The position numbers and the translations under genes were made by a program. DNA of 64,000 nt, taken from positions 62,001 to 126,000 of the forward strand of contig SVGQ01000001.1 in NCBI GenBank assembly GCA_015056245.1. Reading direction: 5' to 3'. The first letter of the stretch is position 1; each line of letters opens with the position of its first letter. Source of the DNA: Clostridiales bacterium (GTDB lineage: Bacteria > Bacillota > Clostridia > Christensenellales > Aristaeellaceae). Below, in pieces: positions 7,509 through 16,516 of this stretch. The notes beneath the pieces were generated by a model. The model made no database searches and was not told the DNA's origin. It saw only the letters and a program-made list of their open reading frames with translations.

Positions 7509-8969
7509 ATGAAAAAGCTCGTTTCTCTGGTGCTTGCTCTTTGCATGCTGCTGTCCGTTGTGGCCGTGGCTTCTGCTGAAGACAAGGTCGTCATCAACGT
7601 GTGGCGCAAGACCTTCAACCTGGCCCAGCCCGATCAGGAGCAGGTCAAGAAGGTTGAAGCTGCTATCAACGCTTACATCGCCGACAAGGCCAACGTTCAG
7701 ATCGTTCTGACCGACATGGCTGGCGAGTACGAAGACCAGGCCAAGCTGGCTCTGGCCAACAACGAGATCGACCTGCTGTGGACTGCTTCCTGGGAGTCCA
7801 TCATCGGCACCAACGATCTGGTTCCCGCCAACGCTGTGGCTGACATCACCGATTACCTGCCCGGCACCGCCCTGTACGGCTCCATGAGCGAAGGCCAGTG
7901 GGAAGCCACCAAGTACAACGGCCGCAACTACTTCATCCCCGTCTACAAGGACAACGTTGAAGGCTATGACTTCATGTTCCGTAAGGACGTTGTGGATCAG
8001 TACGGCTGGGACATCAGCACCGTGAAGACCCTGGCTGACGCTGAGCCCATGCTCATCCAGGCCAAGGAAGGCGGTCTGAAGTACCCCTACCTGACCCAGA
8101 AGACCTCCATGTTCTATCGCTGGAACATCGACAAGTTCGATTTCTTCACCGCTGATGCTTCCACCAACTTCTTCGCCGTGGATCGCGCCACCAACGAAGT
8201 TGTGAACGTGCTGGCCACCGCCGACTACGTTGACTTCTGCAAGCTGATGGGCAAGTGGGGCGAAATGGGCCTCATCCACGAGGATGACTGGACCAAGGTT
8301 ACCACCGACACCACCACCCAGTCTCAGGATTGGGCCATGTCCTGGTGGACCGACATCCCCGTCAACGCCGAAGCTAACGCTCGCTATGGTCAGGAAGTCG
8401 TCATGACCCCCGCCACCCAGCGCTATGCTCACAGCACCTCCGCTCTGGGCTCCTGCTACGCCATCACCACCACCGATGAAGCCAAGATCAAGGCTGCCAT
8501 CGACTTCATGGGCCTGCTGTACACCGACAGCAAGCTGGCTGACATGTACACCTTCGGTATCGAAGGCGAAGACTTCACCTACACTCAGGAAGAAGGCCAG
8601 ACCATCCAGCACGTGACCCAGACCAGCGAGAAGTACAACCACTCCATGTGGGAATCCGCCAACGCTACCATCGTTACTCCTCTGGCCAACGAGCCCGACA
8701 ACAAGGCTGACCTGTACGATGCCTTCAACGGCGGCGCTCTGACCTCCTGCGCTGCTGGCTTCCGCTTCGACAAGACCCCCGTTGAAGCTGAATACGCTGC
8801 TTGCCAGGCTCTGTTCGATCAGTACGGCTTCGTGCTGGAGAACGGTGGCGTGCCCGCTGACGCTGTGGAAGACTACATCGCTCAGTATCAGGCTGACCTG
8901 GATGCCGCTGGCTTCCAGACCTGCTTGGCCGAGTTCCAGAATCAGTACAACACCTGGAAGGCTCAGTAA
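7509..8969 (+). CDS. Extracellular solute-binding protein family 1, LplA/YtcQ type with DUF3502-like end
   Basis: This is a 486-residue sugar-binding receptor for the two permeases upstream. A signal peptide (MKKLVSLVLALCMLLS, then VVAVASA) is followed by the mature start EDKVVINVW. The apparent cleavage is of the signal peptidase I type, since no lipobox cysteine precedes the mature chain; that is unusual for a Gram-positive binding protein. The C-terminal ~120 residues, ending QNQYNTWKAQ, resemble the DUF3502 domain of LplA-like proteins. The start has GGGAGG upstream. TATAAT at 7464-7469 may add a second promoter, but no good -35 is visible. Codon bias is extreme, implying abundant protein. 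A strong terminator follows. Confidence 0.88.
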   Translation: MKKLVSLVLALCMLLSVVAVASAEDKVVINVWRKTFNLAQPDQEQVKKVEAAINAYIADKANVQIVLTDMAGEYEDQAKLALANNEIDLLWTASWESIIGTNDLVPANAVADITDYLPGTALYGSMSEGQWEATKYNGRNYFIPVYKDNVEGYDFMFRKDVVDQYGWDISTVKTLADAEPMLIQAKEGGLKYPYLTQKTSMFYRWNIDKFDFFTADASTNFFAVDRATNEVVNVLATADYVDFCKLMGKWGEMGLIHEDDWTKVTTDTTTQSQDWAMSWWTDIPVNAEANARYGQEVVMTPATQRYAHSTSALGSCYAITTTDEAKIKAAIDFMGLLYTDSKLADMYTFGIEGEDFTYTQEEGQTIQHVTQTSEKYNHSMWESANATIVTPLANEPDNKADLYDAFNGGALTSCAAGFRFDKTPVEAEYAACQALFDQYGFVLENGGVPADAVEDYIAQYQADLDAAGFQTCLAEFQNQYNTWKAQ

Positions 8970-9020
8970 TCTGACTCTTTCCTTGGTTGGTTGACAAGCA
9001 ATTGTTAACTGATTGATTCA

Positions 9021-9053
9021 GGGAGGATCAACGAAAGTTGATCCTCCCTTTTC
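9021..9053 (+). terminator. Terminator of the sugar ABC operon
   Basis: A perfect 12-bp stem GGGAGGATCAAC / GTTGATCCTCCC with a GAAA tetraloop is followed by TTTT. Confidence 0.9.
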
Positions 9054-9094
9054 GTATGCCTGTATTTCCTGCTGCGGGCAATGAGTCGTGCCCA

Positions 9095-9123
9095 TTGCGT
9101 ATCGGACAAAAAGCGGGTATAAT
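9095..9123 (+). promoter_or_regulatory. Promoter of the M42 peptidase operon
   Basis: TTGCGT (9095-9100) and a perfect TATAAT (9118-9123) are spaced by 17 nt, 41 bp before the first M42 start codon. Confidence 0.7.
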
Positions 9124-9163
9124 AAGACATCCCAATAAAGTTCCTCTGAAAGGACAGAGACAT

Positions 9164-10234
9164 ATGGATATTTTCAACTATCTGGAAGGCATGGCGGTGC
9201 AGCTGGGCCCCAGCGGTCACGAGGGCAAGGTGTCTCAGTGGCTGGCGGACTGGTTCCGTCCCTTGGTGGACAGTGTGGAAATCGACCCGCTGTACAATGT
9301 CATCGCCGTGAAAAAAGCGACGCTGCTTACCCCGGACGGCTCTCCGGCCCCCAAGGTGCTGCTGTGCGCTCATCAGGATGAAATTGCTCTGATGGTCTCC
9401 GATATTCTGCCGGACGGTACCCTGCGCATGGGTCAGGTGGGTGGTGTGGATCCCCGCATTCTGCCCGCTGGCGTTGTGAATGTGCATGCGTCCCTCAGTG
9501 GGGAAGTACTCATCGGCGTGGTGGGCGCAGTGCCGCCGCATCTGTTGTCTGATGCGGATCGCAAGAGCAATTACAAGCGGGAAGACCTGTTTGTGGATCT
9601 GGGCCTTGCTGCTGAAACAGTGCGTGAAAAGGTAGCTATCGGCGATCTGATCACCCTGACAGGCCCGGCAACCAAGCTGCTCAACGACCGTTGTGCTGCC
9701 AAGACCATGGATGACCGCGCATGCGTGGGCGTGCTGCTGGAAGCAGCGGAGCGCCTTCAGCGGATGCAGCATATGTGCGATGTTTATTTCGTTGCCACAT
9801 CTCAGGAAGAGGTGGGCTGCAAGGGTGCTGCGGTAGCGGCTAATACCGTGGATCCCGATCTGGCGGTGGTGCTGGATGTATCCCATGCCACCATTCCCGC
9901 CAGCCGCCCGGATACCACGGTGCCGCTGGATGCTCCCGCCGCCACCTATGGCCCCTTTGTGCAGCATAAGCTGCTGGAGAAACTGAAAAAGACCGCGGGG
10001 GATCATCATATCAAGCTGAATACGGAGCACGCCACCAGCCGTACCGGTACCGATACCGATAATGTGCAGGTAGCCCGGGCTGGCATCCCCTGTGTGCTTA
10101 TCGATCTGCCGCTGAAGTACATGCATACCAGCGTTGAACTGCTGGATATGGGCGTGATTCGCGAATGCGGCAGACTGCTCAGTCATTTCCTGTGTGATAT
10201 CGACGAAAGGTGGGACGAAGACCTATGGAGCTGA
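9164..10234 (+). CDS. M42 family metallo-aminopeptidase, first of three
   Basis: This is a 356-residue co-catalytic zinc aminopeptidase of the M42 (glutamyl aminopeptidase/TET) family, which trims oligopeptides in the cytoplasm. The metal and catalytic positions are all present: AHQDE near residue 69-73, the bridging aspartate in MDDRA, the SQEEVG pair, the aspartate in VVLDVSH, and the histidine in YMHTS near the C-terminus. The ATG at 9164 follows AAAGGACAG. The next M42 gene begins 10 bp before this one ends, so translation is probably coupled. It is the most divergent of the three in the loops. Confidence 0.9.
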   Translation: MDIFNYLEGMAVQLGPSGHEGKVSQWLADWFRPLVDSVEIDPLYNVIAVKKATLLTPDGSPAPKVLLCAHQDEIALMVSDILPDGTLRMGQVGGVDPRILPAGVVNVHASLSGEVLIGVVGAVPPHLLSDADRKSNYKREDLFVDLGLAAETVREKVAIGDLITLTGPATKLLNDRCAAKTMDDRACVGVLLEAAERLQRMQHMCDVYFVATSQEEVGCKGAAVAANTVDPDLAVVLDVSHATIPASRPDTTVPLDAPAATYGPFVQHKLLEKLKKTAGDHHIKLNTEHATSRTGTDTDNVQVARAGIPCVLIDLPLKYMHTSVELLDMGVIRECGRLLSHFLCDIDERWDEDLWS

Positions 10235-11268
10235 AACAGCTTTGTGAAATGCAGGGCATCAGCGGACGGGAAGAACCCGTGCGCATGGCGATCTACCACG
10301 AATGCGTCGAAAAGCTGGGCAAGGAAAATGTGACCATCGACAAGATGGGCAATGTGATCGCCCATAAGGCGGGCAAAAAACCCGGTGCGCCCCATGTGAT
10401 GCTCACTGCCCATATGGATGAAGTGGGTTTGATGGTTATCAATGCCACGGACGATGGCCTTTTGCGGGTTCGCGCCATTGGCGGCATCGATCCCCGGGTA
10501 TTGGTTTCCAAGCGGGTTCGGGTAGGCTATGATGTGCCTGCCAAGGATGGCAAGGACGAAAAGAAGGCCATTTCTGGCGTGATTGGCGCGATGGCGATCC
10601 ATCAGCAGTCGGCGGCAGACCGGAAGAATGTGCTGCCTATCGACCAGCTGTTTGTGGATATTGGCGCCAAGGACAAGGACGAAGCCCTGCGCTATGCTCC
10701 CGCTGGCACGCCCATCACCTTTGATACGGCATTCACGCCTTTTGGCGATGGTCTTTTGCTGTGTAAGGCCGCCGATGACCGGGTGGGTTGCTACAACATG
10801 CTGCGTCTTTTGGATGCGGATGTGTCCGGCGACACGGATTTTGTTTTTACCTGTCAGGAAGAAGTGGGCTGCCGTGGCGCAACAGGCGCTGCGTTCCGTC
10901 TGATGCCCGATGTGGGCATTGCGCTGGAAGGCACCACCGCCAACGACGCGGGCGATACGCCGGAGGCCCAGAAGGTATGCAAAGTAGGTCAGGGCGTAGC
11001 GATCAGCTTTATGGACAATGCTTCCATTGCTCAGCCGGAGATGTTTGCAGAGATGCTGGCGGTTGCCAAGGAATGCGGCGCGCATCATCAGGTGAAGATG
11101 AGCGTATCCGGCGGCAACGAGGGCGGCGTGATTCAGCGCAGCGGAAGCGGCAGACGCACCTGCGTGCTCAGCGTACCCTGCCGCTATATCCACAGCCCGT
11201 CCACCGTCTGCTCGCTCAGCGATGTGGAAGCCCAGTATCAGCTGGCGAAAGCCTATCTTGAAAAGTAA
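10225..11268 (+). CDS. M42 family metallo-aminopeptidase, second of three
   Basis: This is a 347-residue M42 peptidase with LTAHMDEVG, ADDRVG, TCQEEVGCRG, ALEGTTAND and YIHSPST, matching the metal ligands and the catalytic glutamate. Its start overlaps the end of the previous gene by 10 bp, with AAAGGTGG about 11 nt upstream. Relative to the other two, it carries a lysine-rich insertion (AKDGKDEKKA) near residue 110-119. M42 enzymes build tetrahedral dodecamers, and co-expressed paralogues in archaea can mix. Whether these three do is inference. Confidence 0.9.
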   Translation: MELKQLCEMQGISGREEPVRMAIYHECVEKLGKENVTIDKMGNVIAHKAGKKPGAPHVMLTAHMDEVGLMVINATDDGLLRVRAIGGIDPRVLVSKRVRVGYDVPAKDGKDEKKAISGVIGAMAIHQQSAADRKNVLPIDQLFVDIGAKDKDEALRYAPAGTPITFDTAFTPFGDGLLLCKAADDRVGCYNMLRLLDADVSGDTDFVFTCQEEVGCRGATGAAFRLMPDVGIALEGTTANDAGDTPEAQKVCKVGQGVAISFMDNASIAQPEMFAEMLAVAKECGAHHQVKMSVSGGNEGGVIQRSGSGRRTCVLSVPCRYIHSPSTVCSLSDVEAQYQLAKAYLEK

Positions 11269-11282
11269 GGGGGATGCAACCC

Positions 11283-12269
11283 ATGTATGATTTGATTGAA
11301 AAACTGGTCAATGCCTACGGCCCCACGGGTCGGGAAACCCTTGTGGCGGACACCATCGAGGAAATGGTGAAACCCTATGTGGATACCATTCGCCGGGATG
11401 CCATGGGCAATCTGATCTGCGAAAAGCAGGGCGATACGGATGGCAAGCGCATCATGCTCTCTGCCCATATGGATCACATCGGCTTTATCGTTGTGGCAGT
11501 GGAAAAGGAAGGCTTCCTGCGGGTAATGCCCGTGGGCGGCATCAGCATGAATGCCAGCCTGACCCGCCATGTGTCCTTTGGCAATGGCGTGGAGGGCATC
11601 ATCTGCCGGGAACCCGTCCGGGAGGGTGAGACCCCTGCCATGAAGCACATGTTCATCGACATCGGCGCCGAGAACGAGGCTGAAGCCCTGAGCATGGTCA
11701 ATTTGGGTGATATGGCGGTGTACAGCAACGATTGCTTCCGCCTGGGCCAGCACAAGGTGGCGGCTCCCGCAATGGATGACCGCATTGCCTGCGCGCTGCT
11801 GGTGGCGGTGCTGAAAGAGCTGCCCAAGCAGACCAAGAACACCATTATCGCTGTTTTCTCCACTCAGGAGGAAGTGGGCTGCCGCGGTGCCAAGACCGCC
11901 GCTTACGGCATTGAGCCGGATATCGGTATCGCGCTGGATGTGACCGCCAACGGTGATACCCCTGAAACCAAGCTGCCCGCTGTCAAGCTGGGCGCGGGCG
12001 CTGCCATCAAGGTGATGGATCGGGGCAGTATCTCCAACCCCGAGCTGTTTAACGATCTGATGGCTGCCGGCAAGGCTGCCGGTGTGCCCACCCAGCGGGA
12101 AGTGCTGCCTTTTGGCGGTACCGATGCCAGTGCCATCCAGCTTACCCGTGGCGGCGTGAAGGTTTGCACCGTCTCCATTCCCTGCCGTTATGTGCACAGT
12201 GCCTGCGAAGTCATTGACCTGCGGGATGTGGACGCTGCCAAGAAGCTGCTGGTAGAGTATTTGAAGTAA
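11283..12269 (+). CDS. M42 family metallo-aminopeptidase, third of three
   Basis: This is a 328-residue M42 peptidase with SAHMDHIG, MDDRIA, TQEEVGCRG, ALDVTANGD and YVHSACE in the expected order. I chose the ATG at 11283 because AGGGGG (11268-11273) is 9 nt upstream; another in-frame ATG at 11274 directly abuts that sequence. It lies 14 bp after the second M42 gene, completing a three-gene operon. It is followed by a palindrome-rich repeat and a terminator before the HAD gene. Confidence 0.9.
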   Translation: MYDLIEKLVNAYGPTGRETLVADTIEEMVKPYVDTIRRDAMGNLICEKQGDTDGKRIMLSAHMDHIGFIVVAVEKEGFLRVMPVGGISMNASLTRHVSFGNGVEGIICREPVREGETPAMKHMFIDIGAENEAEALSMVNLGDMAVYSNDCFRLGQHKVAAPAMDDRIACALLVAVLKELPKQTKNTIIAVFSTQEEVGCRGAKTAAYGIEPDIGIALDVTANGDTPETKLPAVKLGAGAAIKVMDRGSISNPELFNDLMAAGKAAGVPTQREVLPFGGTDASAIQLTRGGVKVCTVSIPCRYVHSACEVIDLRDVDAAKKLLVEYLK

Positions 12270-12283
12270 ATGCGGGGGTACGG

Positions 12284-12394
12284 GACGCTGTCCTGTAGCC
12301 TGCCAAAGGGCTCTGCCCTTTGGAAACCCGGCAGGAGGCATTGCCTCCTGCACCTCGGTTTTGCGCCCGCTCTGCGGACGCAAGAGGGAGGAAG
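12284..12394 (+). repeat. GC-rich palindromic intergenic repeat
   Basis: The region is a chain of short hairpins, including CCAAAGGGCTCTGCCCTTTGG, cut here as stem CCAAAGGG / CCCTTTGG at 12303-12323, and GCAGGAGGCATTGCCTCCTGC-type stems at 12331-12351. The segment reading TGCCAAAGGG...CCCTTTGGAAACCCG recurs on the other strand at 62114-62144. It codes for nothing recognisable. Confidence 0.5.
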
Positions 12395-12433
12395 AGCAAG
12401 CCATGGCAAGGCGTTTGCCATGGCTTGCTTTAA
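12395..12433 (+). terminator. Terminator after the M42 operon
   Basis: A 15-bp stem AGCAAGCCATGGCAA / TTGCCATGGCTTGCT with loop GGCGT ends in TTT. It lies only 24 bp before the HAD start codon, so some read-through into that gene is possible. Confidence 0.7.
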
Positions 12434-12456
12434 AAATATGATTGGAGCATACCACC

Positions 12457-13110
12457 ATGCAGATCAAACTGGCTATTTTTGATTTTGACGGCACCATTGC
12501 CGATACCCGGGAAGCCATCATCGTAGCCAAGCAGGAGACCATGCGCATATACGGCCTGCCTGTTGCGGATGAAGCCGCCTGCGCTTCCACCATTGGCTAT
12601 ACGGCAAAGGCGGGCTTTCAGCGGCTGTATCCCGATCTGGAGGGAGAAAAGCTGGAGCAATGCGTGGCGACCTACCGCCAGCTGTTTGAAGAGAAGAAAA
12701 AGACCATCCCGCCCAAGTTGTTCCCCGGCATGATCGAAACGCTGGAAGCGCTGGTGGAAAAAGGCATCACCTGTACCATTGCCACAGCCCGCAATCAGGT
12801 ATCCTGTCATGAAATGCTGGAGCAATTGGGCGTGAAGAAGTACTTTGGCTATATTCTTTGCGGCGAAAGCACCCAGAACCTGAAACCCCATCCCGAGGCA
12901 GTGTTGAAAACCTTGAGTGATCTGGACTGCAGGCCGGAGGAAGCCATCGTTGTCGGCGATATGCCCATGGATATCGGCATGGGCAAGGGCGCAGGGGTCA
13001 CTACCTGCGGTGTCACCTATGGCAATGCCAGTCGGGAAACCCTGCTGGAGGCTGGCGCAGATTTTGTGTTTGATGAGATCGGGGAATTGCTGGGGATTCT
13101 GGGAAATTGA
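12457..13110 (+). CDS. HAD-superfamily phosphatase, phosphoglycolate phosphatase-like
   Basis: This is a 217-residue subfamily IA HAD hydrolase. Motif I DFDGTIADT (about residues 8-16) supplies the nucleophile aspartate. Motif II is the ATARNQ region, motif III the lysine in LKPHPEAV, and motif IV is VVGDMPMDIGMGKGAG. Such enzymes dephosphorylate small phosphometabolites; the sequence most resembles Gph/PgmB-type proteins, but the substrate is not determined. The ATG at 12457 follows GGAG (12444-12447) at 9 nt. A bidirectional terminator separates it from the convergent Nudix gene. Confidence 0.85.
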   Translation: MQIKLAIFDFDGTIADTREAIIVAKQETMRIYGLPVADEAACASTIGYTAKAGFQRLYPDLEGEKLEQCVATYRQLFEEKKKTIPPKLFPGMIETLEALVEKGITCTIATARNQVSCHEMLEQLGVKKYFGYILCGESTQNLKPHPEAVLKTLSDLDCRPEEAIVVGDMPMDIGMGKGAGVTTCGVTYGNASRETLLEAGADFVFDEIGELLGILGN

Positions 13111-13120
13111 AGACAATTGG

Positions 13121-13158
13121 AAAGCTCTCTGCATGGAATTCTATGCAGAGAGCTTTTT
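13121..13158. terminator. Bidirectional terminator between HAD and Nudix genes
   Basis: A perfect 14-bp stem AAAGCTCTCTGCAT / ATGCAGAGAGCTTT with an 8-nt loop has T-runs on the plus-strand side and A-rich sequence on the other. It serves the convergent genes on both sides. Confidence 0.85.
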
Positions 13159-13181
13159 GCTGCATTGGGCAAGGTGGTCGT

Positions 13182-13637
13182 TTATTCGTAAGTCACTATA
13201 TGCGCAATGGTTTGGGGCAGCTTAGCAAGTGCCTCCTTCAAAAAGGAGGGCACCAATGGTGCTGTTTTCAATTGGTCAAGAGGCAACCAACACAACATTT
13301 CATTCGCTTGATCGGTGGGCTGATCATGAACAATGGAAACGGCGCAAGGTTTCATCAGGTAGAAGAAAACCACCTCGTGATGCTGCTTGCCGCCAGCGGT
13401 GAAGAAGCGTTCCTGCACAAAAACCAGACGGTCGATCACGAAGGATGCTCCAATTTCTTCATAGCACTCGCGAAGCACGGCTTCCTCTGTGGTTTCACCA
13501 ATCCGAACCCCTCCGCCGATGGTGTAGCAGCAGTTGGCGGCGGAGTTCTTCACCACCAGCAGTTGTTGGTTGTGGATGATCAAAGCAGCTGCTCGAAGGG
13601 TGAAGCGGTTGTCTGTGTCATCAAAACGGATTTCCAT
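13182..13637 (-). CDS. Nudix hydrolase
   Basis: This is a 151-residue Nudix protein with the box GGGVRIGETTEEAVLRECYEEIG near residues 42-64, written here as its key pattern GX5EX7REXXEEXG. The N-terminal strand RAAALIIHNQQLLVVKN and the metal-binding ECYEEIG are typical of MutT/ADP-ribose-type enzymes. I chose the ATG at 13635-13637 because GGAGT lies 9 nt upstream; a TTG two codons earlier is too close to it. The gene stands alone. Its substrate is unknown. Confidence 0.88.
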   Translation of the reverse strand: MEIRFDDTDNRFTLRAAALIIHNQQLLVVKNSAANCCYTIGGGVRIGETTEEAVLRECYEEIGASFVIDRLVFVQERFFTAGGKQHHEVVFFYLMKPCAVSIVHDQPTDQANEMLCWLPLDQLKTAPLVPSFLKEALAKLPQTIAHIVTYE

Positions 13638-13716
13638 GGGCAATCACTCCTATACAAACCGATCAAAAACAACAAGTGGCTGCTGCAAATTTCGCAACAA
13701 CCACTTGAATGGATGG

Positions 13717-15051
13717 TCAATTCTCCTTCTGCTTTTCACGCAGAATAAACCGGATGGGCGTACCCGCGAAACCAAAGCTCTTGCGGAACTGGTTTTCCAG
13801 ATAACGCTCATAGGCGAAGTGCATCAGTTCTTCATCGTTGATAAAGAACACGAAGGTGGGCGGGCACACGCTCTGCTGGGTGGCGTAGTAGATCTTCAGG
13901 CGGCGACCGCCGGACATGGGCGGCTGCAGGCTGGCCTGTGCATCTGCCAGCGCCTCGTTGAGCACGCCGGTGGGGATGCGTTTGCGGTACTGCTCAAAAG
14001 CGGCTTTGACCGCACCCAGCACGTTGTTCACGCGCTGACCGGTGAGGGCAGAGAGAAACAGCACAGGAGCGTAGCTCATGAACTTCAGATCGCCAAGGAT
14101 CTTCTTGCGCATCTGTTCCATGGTGTTGGTGTCCTTCTCGATGGCGTCCCACTTATTGACCACAACGATAACGGCCTTGCCAGCGTTCAGAATGAGACCG
14201 GCGATTTTGGTATCCTGTTCGGTCACGCCGGTCTGGGCATCGATCAGCAGCAGCGCCACATCGCAGCGGTCAATGGCGGCGATGGAGCGCAATACGCTGT
14301 AACGTTCCAGACTTTCGTCTTCAACGGCCTTTTTCTTGCGCATACCAGCGGTATCAATGATGTTGAAACGGGTACCGTCGGTATCAGTAAACAGGGTATC
14401 GATGGCGTCGCGGGTGGTGCCGGGAATATCGCTGACCATGGTGCGCTCCTGACCCAGCAGCTTGTTGGTCAGGCTGCTCTTGCCTACGTTGGGACGGCCT
14501 ACCAGCGCCAGCTGGATCACATGTTCCTCGTCTTCCATCTCGTCCTCCTCTGCCGGGGGCAGTTCCTTGACGATGGCTTCCAGCAGGTCGCCCAGTCCCA
14601 GCATGTTGGTGGCGCTGATGGCGATGGGATCACCCAAACCCAGATTGTAGTATTCGTAAAGCTGGTCGTTGAGGCCCATGTGGTCCATCTTGTTGACCAC
14701 CAGCAGCAAAGGCTTGTGGGTCTTGCGCAGATAGTTGGCAATGTCCTCATCATCGGGGGTCATGCCGGTGCGCCCGTCGCAGAAGAAGCAGATCACATCG
14801 GCGGTATCCATGGCGATTTCCGCCTGACGGCGCATCTGGCTCAGCAGCACATCCTCGGAGCGCATGTCCAGACCGCCGGTATCCACCATGCTGAAACGGC
14901 GGCCCATCCATTCAACGTCAGCGTAGACGCGGTCACGGGTCACACCGGGGATGTCCTCCACGATGGAGATACGCCGACCGGCAATTTTGTTGAAGAAAGT
15001 GGATTTGCCCACGTTGGGGCGGCCTACGATAGCCACAAGCGGTTTTGCCAT
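13717..15051 (-). CDS. der: Ribosome biogenesis GTPase Der (EngA)
   Basis: This is a 444-residue tandem GTPase needed for maturation of the 50S ribosomal subunit. Both G domains are intact: the first has GRPNVGKST (residues 10-18), DTGG and NKMD, and the second has GRPNVGKSS, DTAGMRKK and NKWD. A C-terminal KH-like domain ends with the typical NPFR-like segment FAGTPIRFILREKQ. The start codon overlaps the stop of the upstream DUF512 gene (TAATG), giving translational coupling. Length is normal for the family. Confidence 0.97.
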   Translation of the reverse strand: MAKPLVAIVGRPNVGKSTFFNKIAGRRISIVEDIPGVTRDRVYADVEWMGRRFSMVDTGGLDMRSEDVLLSQMRRQAEIAMDTADVICFFCDGRTGMTPDDEDIANYLRKTHKPLLLVVNKMDHMGLNDQLYEYYNLGLGDPIAISATNMLGLGDLLEAIVKELPPAEEDEMEDEEHVIQLALVGRPNVGKSSLTNKLLGQERTMVSDIPGTTRDAIDTLFTDTDGTRFNIIDTAGMRKKKAVEDESLERYSVLRSIAAIDRCDVALLLIDAQTGVTEQDTKIAGLILNAGKAVIVVVNKWDAIEKDTNTMEQMRKKILGDLKFMSYAPVLFLSALTGQRVNNVLGAVKAAFEQYRKRIPTGVLNEALADAQASLQPPMSGGRRLKIYYATQQSVCPPTFVFFINDEELMHFAYERYLENQFRKSFGFAGTPIRFILREKQKEN

Positions 15052-16367
15052 TATTCTCTACCTCTCAATGCGTCATACAATGCCTGCCCGTCGTTTTCCA
15101 CCAGCTGCACGGGAAGCGGCGAGCGTTTGCAGAATTCATCAATACTCATGTCATCCAGGAACAGATCCCGCTCATGGCGCAGCATTACAGCGCACAGGAG
15201 CAAAGCATCACAATTCTGGATGTTTTCCGGGGTCAGTGCCTCCAGCACATCCCCGCCGGTCAACAGGCCCGTTACCGTAACCGTCTCCCCAAAGAAGCGG
15301 TTACGCACCGGCAGCACACGAACGGACACACCTTCCGGGGCAAAGCGCTTGCACAATCGTTTGATGTGGGGTGCCGCGCTGACACCGGTGGCGATCAGAT
15401 AGTTGCGGTGGGGAACGGGGGAGGTGGGATCGTCATCAAAGAAGCGGGCGTCTTCCATTTCCATCTCAAGGCGCCGCAGCAGGCCCACGCCATTTTCGAT
15501 CTGAGGAAAGCCTTCATACCAGTCCTCATCGGGTATGGTGCGCCCGCACAGGCAATAGAACTCATCGCTGGGAAAGGCGAAGGTGGTGCCAAGGGCCTTG
15601 CGGCATTCTTCCTGGAAGGGAGCGATGCTGTCCAGCAATTCAGCCGCACCTTCGGCAGTAAAGGGAGTCAGGGGCGCGAGATCTTCACGGCACTTGGTCA
15701 GCCCCACTGGAACCATGGCAACGGTCATGGCGGCAGGAGCCAGCGAGCGCAGATCCTGCAAAGTGTTCAGCAGCACCTGCCCATCGTTGTAGCCGGGACA
15801 GACCACGATCTGGCAATGGAAGCGGATGCCCGCGTCCTTCAGGCGGCGCAGCTTGTCCATCAGGCTGCCCGCAAAGCGATTGTTCATCATCCGGCAGCGA
15901 AGAGCAGGATCGGTGGCGTGGACGCTGATGTACAGCGGCGAGGCTTTCCGCTTGATGATGCGGTCCATTTCCTCATCGGAGACATTGGTCAGCGTGACGA
16001 AGTTGCCCATCATCAGGGAATAGCGCCAGTCGTCGTCCTTCACGTACAGGGTGTCCCGCAGACCTTTTGGCATCTGGTCGATAAAGCAGAACACGCATTT
16101 GTTGTGACAGGTGCGGGGGGAAAGGGTCATGCTCTGCCCGAAATGCAGGCCCAAGGGTTCCCAGTCCTGCTTGCGGATGAGCAGTTCCTCCTGTTTGCCG
16201 CTTTTGCGGATCAGCTGCAGGGTGAGCCGGGAGGAGGCGATCAGTGCCTGATAGTCGATTTCATCAACGATGGTTTCCCCGTTGATGGCGCAGAGGGTAT
16301 CTCCTGCCTCCAGTCCATTTCGGGCGGCAGGGCTGCCGGGTTCAACGGCGGTAATCAGATGCTCCAT
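15051..16367 (-). CDS. DUF512 protein: PDZ domain plus radical-SAM-like iron-sulfur domain
   Basis: This 438-residue protein is of a family often found beside der in Clostridia. Residues 1-70 form a PDZ-like fold (TAVEPGSPAARNGLEAGD). A CxxxCxxC cluster (CHNKCVFCFID) at about residue 89-99 is followed by a radical-SAM-type barrel and then the DUF512 region, which has further cysteines (FYCLCGR). The biochemical role is not established; a link to ribosome or tRNA modification is only suggested by the pairing with der. The ATG at 16365-16367 has AAGGAG upstream; earlier in-frame ATGs lack one. Confidence 0.9.
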   Translation of the reverse strand: MEHLITAVEPGSPAARNGLEAGDTLCAINGETIVDEIDYQALIASSRLTLQLIRKSGKQEELLIRKQDWEPLGLHFGQSMTLSPRTCHNKCVFCFIDQMPKGLRDTLYVKDDDWRYSLMMGNFVTLTNVSDEEMDRIIKRKASPLYISVHATDPALRCRMMNNRFAGSLMDKLRRLKDAGIRFHCQIVVCPGYNDGQVLLNTLQDLRSLAPAAMTVAMVPVGLTKCREDLAPLTPFTAEGAAELLDSIAPFQEECRKALGTTFAFPSDEFYCLCGRTIPDEDWYEGFPQIENGVGLLRRLEMEMEDARFFDDDPTSPVPHRNYLIATGVSAAPHIKRLCKRFAPEGVSVRVLPVRNRFFGETVTVTGLLTGGDVLEALTPENIQNCDALLLCAVMLRHERDLFLDDMSIDEFCKRSPLPVQLVENDGQALYDALRGRE

Positions 16368-16516
16368 AGCCTCACTCCTTCCGTGCAGTTTATAAGACTG
16401 ATCATCCATGCACAACTTATTAATGATACCTTATGATTGATTGAAAAGTCAAGATTTACCCGTGATTGACATCTGGGATGGATGAGCGTTTATACAAATG
16501 TTACGTTTATATTACA

